64,000 bases of DNA from Brevundimonas goettingensis. GTDB taxonomy: Bacteria; Pseudomonadota; Alphaproteobacteria; Caulobacterales; Caulobacteraceae. The position numbers and the translations under genes were made by a program. Below the pieces are notes generated by a model, which saw only the letters and a program-made list of their open reading frames with translations, made no database searches and had not been told where the DNA came from. Of the stretch, positions 60,629 through 64,000 are shown in pieces. The stretch is taken from contig NZ_CP062222.1 in the NCBI RefSeq assembly GCF_017487405.1, forward strand, positions 124,001-188,000. Direction: 5' to 3'. How positions within the stretch are numbered: the first letter of the stretch is position 1; every line of letters starts with the position of its first letter.

Positions 60629-62188
60629 CTAGCCCTTGGCGGCGTAGCCCTTGCCGCCGTTGGACGGGCGACGGCCGCGCGGGCGGCGCTTGAACTCGCC
60701 GTCGGGCTTGGCCTGGCCCTCGGGACGCGGGGCCTGGGGGCGTTGGGCGTTCGCGGCCGAGCGGGCGCGGTCGGCGGCCAGCGGATCGAAGGGCTGGGTC
60801 GAGGCGACCGAACGGTCGCCGCGGTCGTTGTGGTGCGTACGGTCGCGTTGACCCTCGCCGCCACCGCGGGCGCCGCTCCCGTCACGCGACTTGCGGACGC
60901 GGTGCGGCTGGCCGCCGTGCTCGGACTTGACGCCGTCGCGACGCGGGTTGCGCGGGCCGCGCTGCTGACGATCGCCACGGCCGTCGTCGGGCATGGAGGC
61001 CTTGGAGGCCACGCCCGAGGCCATGATCGACTGGTCGAGCAGGCCCAGGGCCTTGTCGTTGCGGCGGTCGGTCGCCGGGATCTTCTGGCGGGTGACCTTC
61101 TCGATGTCGCGCAGCAGCTTCATCTCGTCGCCGGCGACGAAGCTGACGGCGGTGCCGTCCTTGCCCGCGCGGGCCGTCCGGCCGATGCGGTGGACATAGG
61201 CTTCCGGCACGAAGGGCAGTTCGAAGTTGACGACGTGCGAGACCCCGTCGACGTCGATGCCGCGCGCGGCGATGTCGGTGGCGACCAGAACGCGCAGCTT
61301 GCCGGCCTTGAAGGCCGCCAGGGTGCGTTCACGCTGGGGCTGGGACTTGTTGCCGTGGATGGCGCCCGCCTGGACGCCGCCGGCTTCCAGATAGGCCGCG
61401 ACCTTGTCGGCGCCGTGCTTGGTCTTGGTGAAGACCAGGCAGCGCGTGTACTCCGGATCGGCGAACATCTCGGTCAGCAAGGCGCGCTTGCGACCCTGCT
61501 CGACATGCACGATCGACTGCGAGATGCGCTGCACCGTGGTCGATTGCGGCGTCACCTGGACCTTGACCGGATCCTTGAGCAGTTCACCGGCCAGCTTGCC
61601 GATTTCGGTCGGCATGGTGGCGGAGAAGAACAGGTTCTGGCGCTTGGCCGGGATGCGGGCGACGATCTGGCGGATCGGCTTGACGAAGCCGAGGTCCAGC
61701 ATCTGGTCGGCCTCGTCCAGGACGAAGATCTCGGTCGAGGACAGGTCGATGGTCTTCTGCTGCATATGGTCCAGCAGACGGCCGGGGGTGGCGACCAGGA
61801 CGTCGAGGCCGCCCTGCAGGGCGCGCTCCTGCGGGCCGTATTTCACGCCGCCGAACACCACCGCGACCTTGAAGCCGAGGTGACGGCCATAGGCCTTGAA
61901 GCTGTCGGCGATCTGGCTGGCCAGTTCGCGCGTGGGCGACAGGATGAGGGTGCGGGTTGTGCGGGGCGCCGGGGCGACGCGGTTCTCGGCCAGGCGATGC
62001 AGGATCGGCAGGGCGAAGGCCGCGGTCTTGCCGGTGCCGGTCTGGGCGATGCCCAGCAGGTCCTTGCCGAGCATGACGTCAGGAATGGCCTGGGCCTGGA
62101 TCGGGGTCGGGGTGGTGTAGCCCTCGGCGGTCAACGCCTGGAGCAAAGCCTTGTTCAGGCCGAAGGATTCAAAGGTCTTGGTGGTCAA
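60629..62188 (-). CDS. rhlE: RhlE-type DEAD-box RNA helicase
   Basis: A 519-residue protein starting at TTG. Motifs in order: Q motif FESFGLNKALLQAL with PTPIQAQAIP, AQTGTGKTAAF (I), PTRELASQI (Ia), DEAD in FVLDEADQMLDLGF (II), FFSATMP (III), LVATDIAARGIDVDGVSHVVNF (V) and HRIGRTARAGKDG (VI). The last 150 residues are Arg/Gly/Gln-rich and basic, typical of RhlE tails. It remodels RNA in ribosome assembly or decay, often in cold. A 292-base leader precedes it. Confidence 0.96.
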   Translation of the reverse strand: MTTKTFESFGLNKALLQALTAEGYTTPTPIQAQAIPDVMLGKDLLGIAQTGTGKTAAFALPILHRLAENRVAPAPRTTRTLILSPTRELASQIADSFKAYGRHLGFKVAVVFGGVKYGPQERALQGGLDVLVATPGRLLDHMQQKTIDLSSTEIFVLDEADQMLDLGFVKPIRQIVARIPAKRQNLFFSATMPTEIGKLAGELLKDPVKVQVTPQSTTVQRISQSIVHVEQGRKRALLTEMFADPEYTRCLVFTKTKHGADKVAAYLEAGGVQAGAIHGNKSQPQRERTLAAFKAGKLRVLVATDIAARGIDVDGVSHVVNFELPFVPEAYVHRIGRTARAGKDGTAVSFVAGDEMKLLRDIEKVTRQKIPATDRRNDKALGLLDQSIMASGVASKASMPDDGRGDRQQRGPRNPRRDGVKSEHGGQPHRVRKSRDGSGARGGGEGQRDRTHHNDRGDRSVASTQPFDPLAADRARSAANAQRPQAPRPEGQAKPDGEFKRRPRGRRPSNGGKGYAAKG

Positions 62189-62480
62189 TGCCGTTTCTTT
62201 CGCGTGCGGCGACGCGCATCAGCCATGGCTCAACGCCTTAAGGGCCGCGCACCGCCAGTCCCGAGTGAGCTTCTGGATGAAGCCTGCGGGGTGGATCGGG
62301 CGCCGCCCCGCGTGTCCGGGCAGCGAATGAATCTTGAGGGCCGGCGACTTCTACAGACAGGTCTTCGAGGGGAGGTGAAGACCCACACGCGCTGGAAACG
62401 CCGGGGGTCGCAATTGTGCGACGCAGCGCAGATGGGCGCTTCATGTGGCGAAGTCAAGGCGGAACGGCGTTTTGCGGTCT
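62189..62480 (-). other. long spacer before the RNA helicase
   Basis: A 292-base stretch between the helicase start and the DUF1345 gene end, with no supported gene. Frames in it are short and lack RBSs. GC-rich throughout, with only weak pairing. It may hold the helicase promoter and a long leader, as cold-inducible helicase genes often do, but I saw no clear element. Confidence 0.45.
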
Positions 62481-63152
62481 TCAGTGACCCAGAAGGCTGA
62501 CGGCGAAATTGACCGCCAGGGCCACGATCACCGTGTTGAACACGAAGGCGGTGACACTGTGGATCGAGGAGATGCGGCGTAGCTGGCGGTCGGCGATCTG
62601 GATGTCGGCGGTCTGTGAGGCCACCCCGATGATCAGGGCGAAATGGATGAAGTCCCAGTAGTCGGGTTCGGTCTCGCCCGGGAAGACCAGCCCGCCCCGG
62701 TCCCTGACCCTGCCGTCCTTGCCGGTCTTGCCCGGTCCATAGAAGCCGTGGGCGTAGTGTTCGGCGAAGATCAGGTGGATGAAGCACCAGGACAGGGCCA
62801 CGGTGGCGATGGTCAGGAAGGCGCTGGACGCGGCCTCGCTGGCCGGGGCGCCGGCGGTCTCACCGAGGACGATGACCACACTGGCCATGGCCGCGATCCA
62901 GCTGACCGGCAGGACGGCTGAGCCCGCATCGTCCAGTTCGGCGGCGCGTTCCCGGATTTTGTCCACCGAGCGGATGCGTGCCAGCTTGATCATGGTGACC
63001 AGAAGGAACAGGCCGACGCCCGCATCCCAGCCCGAGGCGATCCGCGTCGGCCAGCGCCAGTCGCCGGGCGTCAGCAGGCCGACCCCGATCGCGCAGGCCA
63101 GGGCGAGCAGCAGGGTCCAGTGCAGATGGATCAGGCGTTTGGGCGACGGCAT
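62481..63152 (-). CDS. DUF1345 membrane protein
   Basis: A 223-residue protein from the ATG at 63152, giving MPSPKRLIHLHWTLLLALACAIGVG. Five to six hydrophobic segments are seen. The family signature lies at HYAHGFYGPG, then FPGETEPDYWDFIHFALIIGVASQTADIQI, with SVTAFVFNTVIVALAVNFAV at the end. The family is widespread in proteobacteria; I know no confirmed role. It faces the ABC transporter gene across a 143-base spacer. Confidence 0.92.
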   Translation of the reverse strand: MPSPKRLIHLHWTLLLALACAIGVGLLTPGDWRWPTRIASGWDAGVGLFLLVTMIKLARIRSVDKIRERAAELDDAGSAVLPVSWIAAMASVVIVLGETAGAPASEAASSAFLTIATVALSWCFIHLIFAEHYAHGFYGPGKTGKDGRVRDRGGLVFPGETEPDYWDFIHFALIIGVASQTADIQIADRQLRRISSIHSVTAFVFNTVIVALAVNFAVSLLGH

Positions 63153-63295
63153 GGGCCGATAGTGGTCCGGCCCGCGCCGCGACACCATCCTTACAAGTCG
63201 GTAACTTGCGGAGGGGGCCTGCCGGTGACAAGGTCGCTTGACAAAGTCGGGGCAGGGTTCAGGACTGTATTCCGCACTGCGAAAAGGGGCGTCAC

Positions 63296-64000
63296 ATGCT
63301 GTCGATCAAGAATCTCGTCCACGTCTACGGCAACGGGACCAAGGCGCTCGATGACGTCAGCCTGGAGGTCCCGACCGGGATGTTCGGCCTCTTGGGCCCG
63401 AACGGGGCGGGCAAGTCGACCCTGATGCGCTCGATCGCCACGCTCCAGACCCCGACCTCGGGCTCGATCGATTTCGACGGCATCGACGTGATCAAGGATC
63501 CGGACCTGCTGCGCCGCACCCTCGGCTATCTGCCCCAGGACTTCGGCGTCTATCCGCGCGTCTCGGCCTACGACATGCTGGACCATATGGCGGTGCTCAA
63601 GGGCGTCGCCTCGGGCAAGGACCGCAAGGCGACGGTCGAAAGCCTGCTGCAACAGGTCAACCTCTGGCCGGTGCGCAACAAGGCCCTGGCCGGCTTCTCG
63701 GGCGGGATGCGCCAGCGCTTCGGCATCGCCCAGGCCCTGATCGGCAATCCCAAACTGATCATCGTCGACGAGCCCACGGCCGGCCTCGACCCCGAGGAGC
63801 GCAACCGCTTCCTCAACCTGCTGGCCGAGATCGCCGACAATGTCGTGATCATCCTGTCGACCCACATCGTCGAGGACGTCGCCGACCTGTGCCCGCGCAT
63901 GGCGGTGCTGGCGGGCGGCAAGATCCAGCGCCAGGGCGCCCCGCTCGAACTGATCAGGGAGATGGAGGGCCGCGTCTGGAGGAAGACCATCGACAAGGAG
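63296..64000 (+). CDS. ABC transporter ATP-binding protein, cut by window end
   Basis: At least 235 residues from the ATG at 63296 to the last base. Walker A is GPNGAGKST, the Q loop GYLPQDFGVYPRV, the ABC signature FSGGMRQRFGIAQAL, Walker B LIIVDEPTAGLDPEERN and the H switch ILSTHIVEDV. It belongs to the export-type (NatA/GldA-like) group, which usually has a permease next to it and sometimes an M1 peptidase-like domain. The rest of the gene and its permease lie beyond the window. Confidence 0.94.
   Translation, partial: MLSIKNLVHVYGNGTKALDDVSLEVPTGMFGLLGPNGAGKSTLMRSIATLQTPTSGSIDFDGIDVIKDPDLLRRTLGYLPQDFGVYPRVSAYDMLDHMAVLKGVASGKDRKATVESLLQQVNLWPVRNKALAGFSGGMRQRFGIAQALIGNPKLIIVDEPTAGLDPEERNRFLNLLAEIADNVVIILSTHIVEDVADLCPRMAVLAGGKIQRQGAPLELIREMEGRVWRKTIDKE

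Noticed and set aside
60743..62500. 585-residue rightward open frame
   Set aside because: Antisense to the RNA helicase; no recognizable motif and very biased composition.

Overview
The window is GC-rich alphaproteobacterial chromosome, densely packed with ATGA-type overlaps and frequent GTG or TTG starts. Gene content (FadL-type porin, Tat-type hydrolases, ParD-like/Map pair, BolA and Grx4, PPK2, many small lipoproteins) fits a Caulobacterales genome such as Brevundimonas. That placement is inference from gene style only; no rRNA, tRNA, CRISPR array, insertion sequence or phage gene was seen.

Positions 1-16400 are a surface-polysaccharide locus. A rightward run of overlapping genes starts with the tail of rfbB, then rfbD and rfbA (dTDP-L-rhamnose), a DUF1972 glycosyltransferase, a 2OG-Fe(II) oxygenase, a GT4 enzyme, an NAD-dependent sugar epimerase, a GT2 enzyme, a polysaccharide pyruvyl transferase, a Wzx-type flippase and an N-terminally extended nitroreductase-like protein. 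It meets a leftward set: a Tat-exported beta-helix protein, an O-antigen ligase/Wzy-type protein, an EEP-fold enzyme, an OafA-type acyltransferase and a small membrane-anchored protein. Together they could make, modify, flip and polymerise a pyruvylated, acylated, rhamnose-containing glycan. No initiating phosphoglycosyltransferase or Wzz is visible here.

Positions 16500-32400 are mixed housekeeping: secreted M28 peptidase and S1/P1 nuclease, TPR-sulfotransferase, TrmJ-type methyltransferase, a UDP-glucuronate-4-epimerase-like gene that sits between trmJ and a decayed copy of the trmJ 3' end, a class III sirtuin, a formaldehyde-detoxification operon (glutathione-dependent dehydrogenase, VOC protein, S-formylglutathione hydrolase), SodB, an MBL-fold lipoprotein, an MHYT-GGDEF-EAL c-di-GMP protein and ribosomal protein S4.

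Positions 32400-50900 are rich in envelope proteins: two serine hydrolases, two related lipoproteins around an old-yellow-enzyme gene, UbiA, a tandem pair of DUF3298-like lipoproteins, a small HTH/membrane-protein operon with strong palindromes upstream, a fatty-acid desaturase with a polysaccharide deacetylase, Map with a ParD-like partner, a four-EF-hand protein, a YpfJ-type metallopeptidase, a Crp/Fnr regulator, PPK2, an extensin-family protein and a cold-shock protein.

Positions 50900-64000 hold a DMT transporter, proBA, a thioesterase-Grx4 pair, an aldo/keto-reductase-fold protein lacking all four catalytic residues next to BolA, a GNAT acetyltransferase, a Tat-exported glycosylasparaginase-family protein overlapping radC, FadL, an RhlE-type RNA helicase, a DUF1345 membrane protein and the start of an ABC-transporter ATPase cut by the window end. 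No complete, clearly new defence or mobile system was found. The most unusual points are the trmJ-tail duplication, the degenerate AKR between BolA and Grx4, the palindrome cluster before the HTH operon, and the paralogous lipoproteins.
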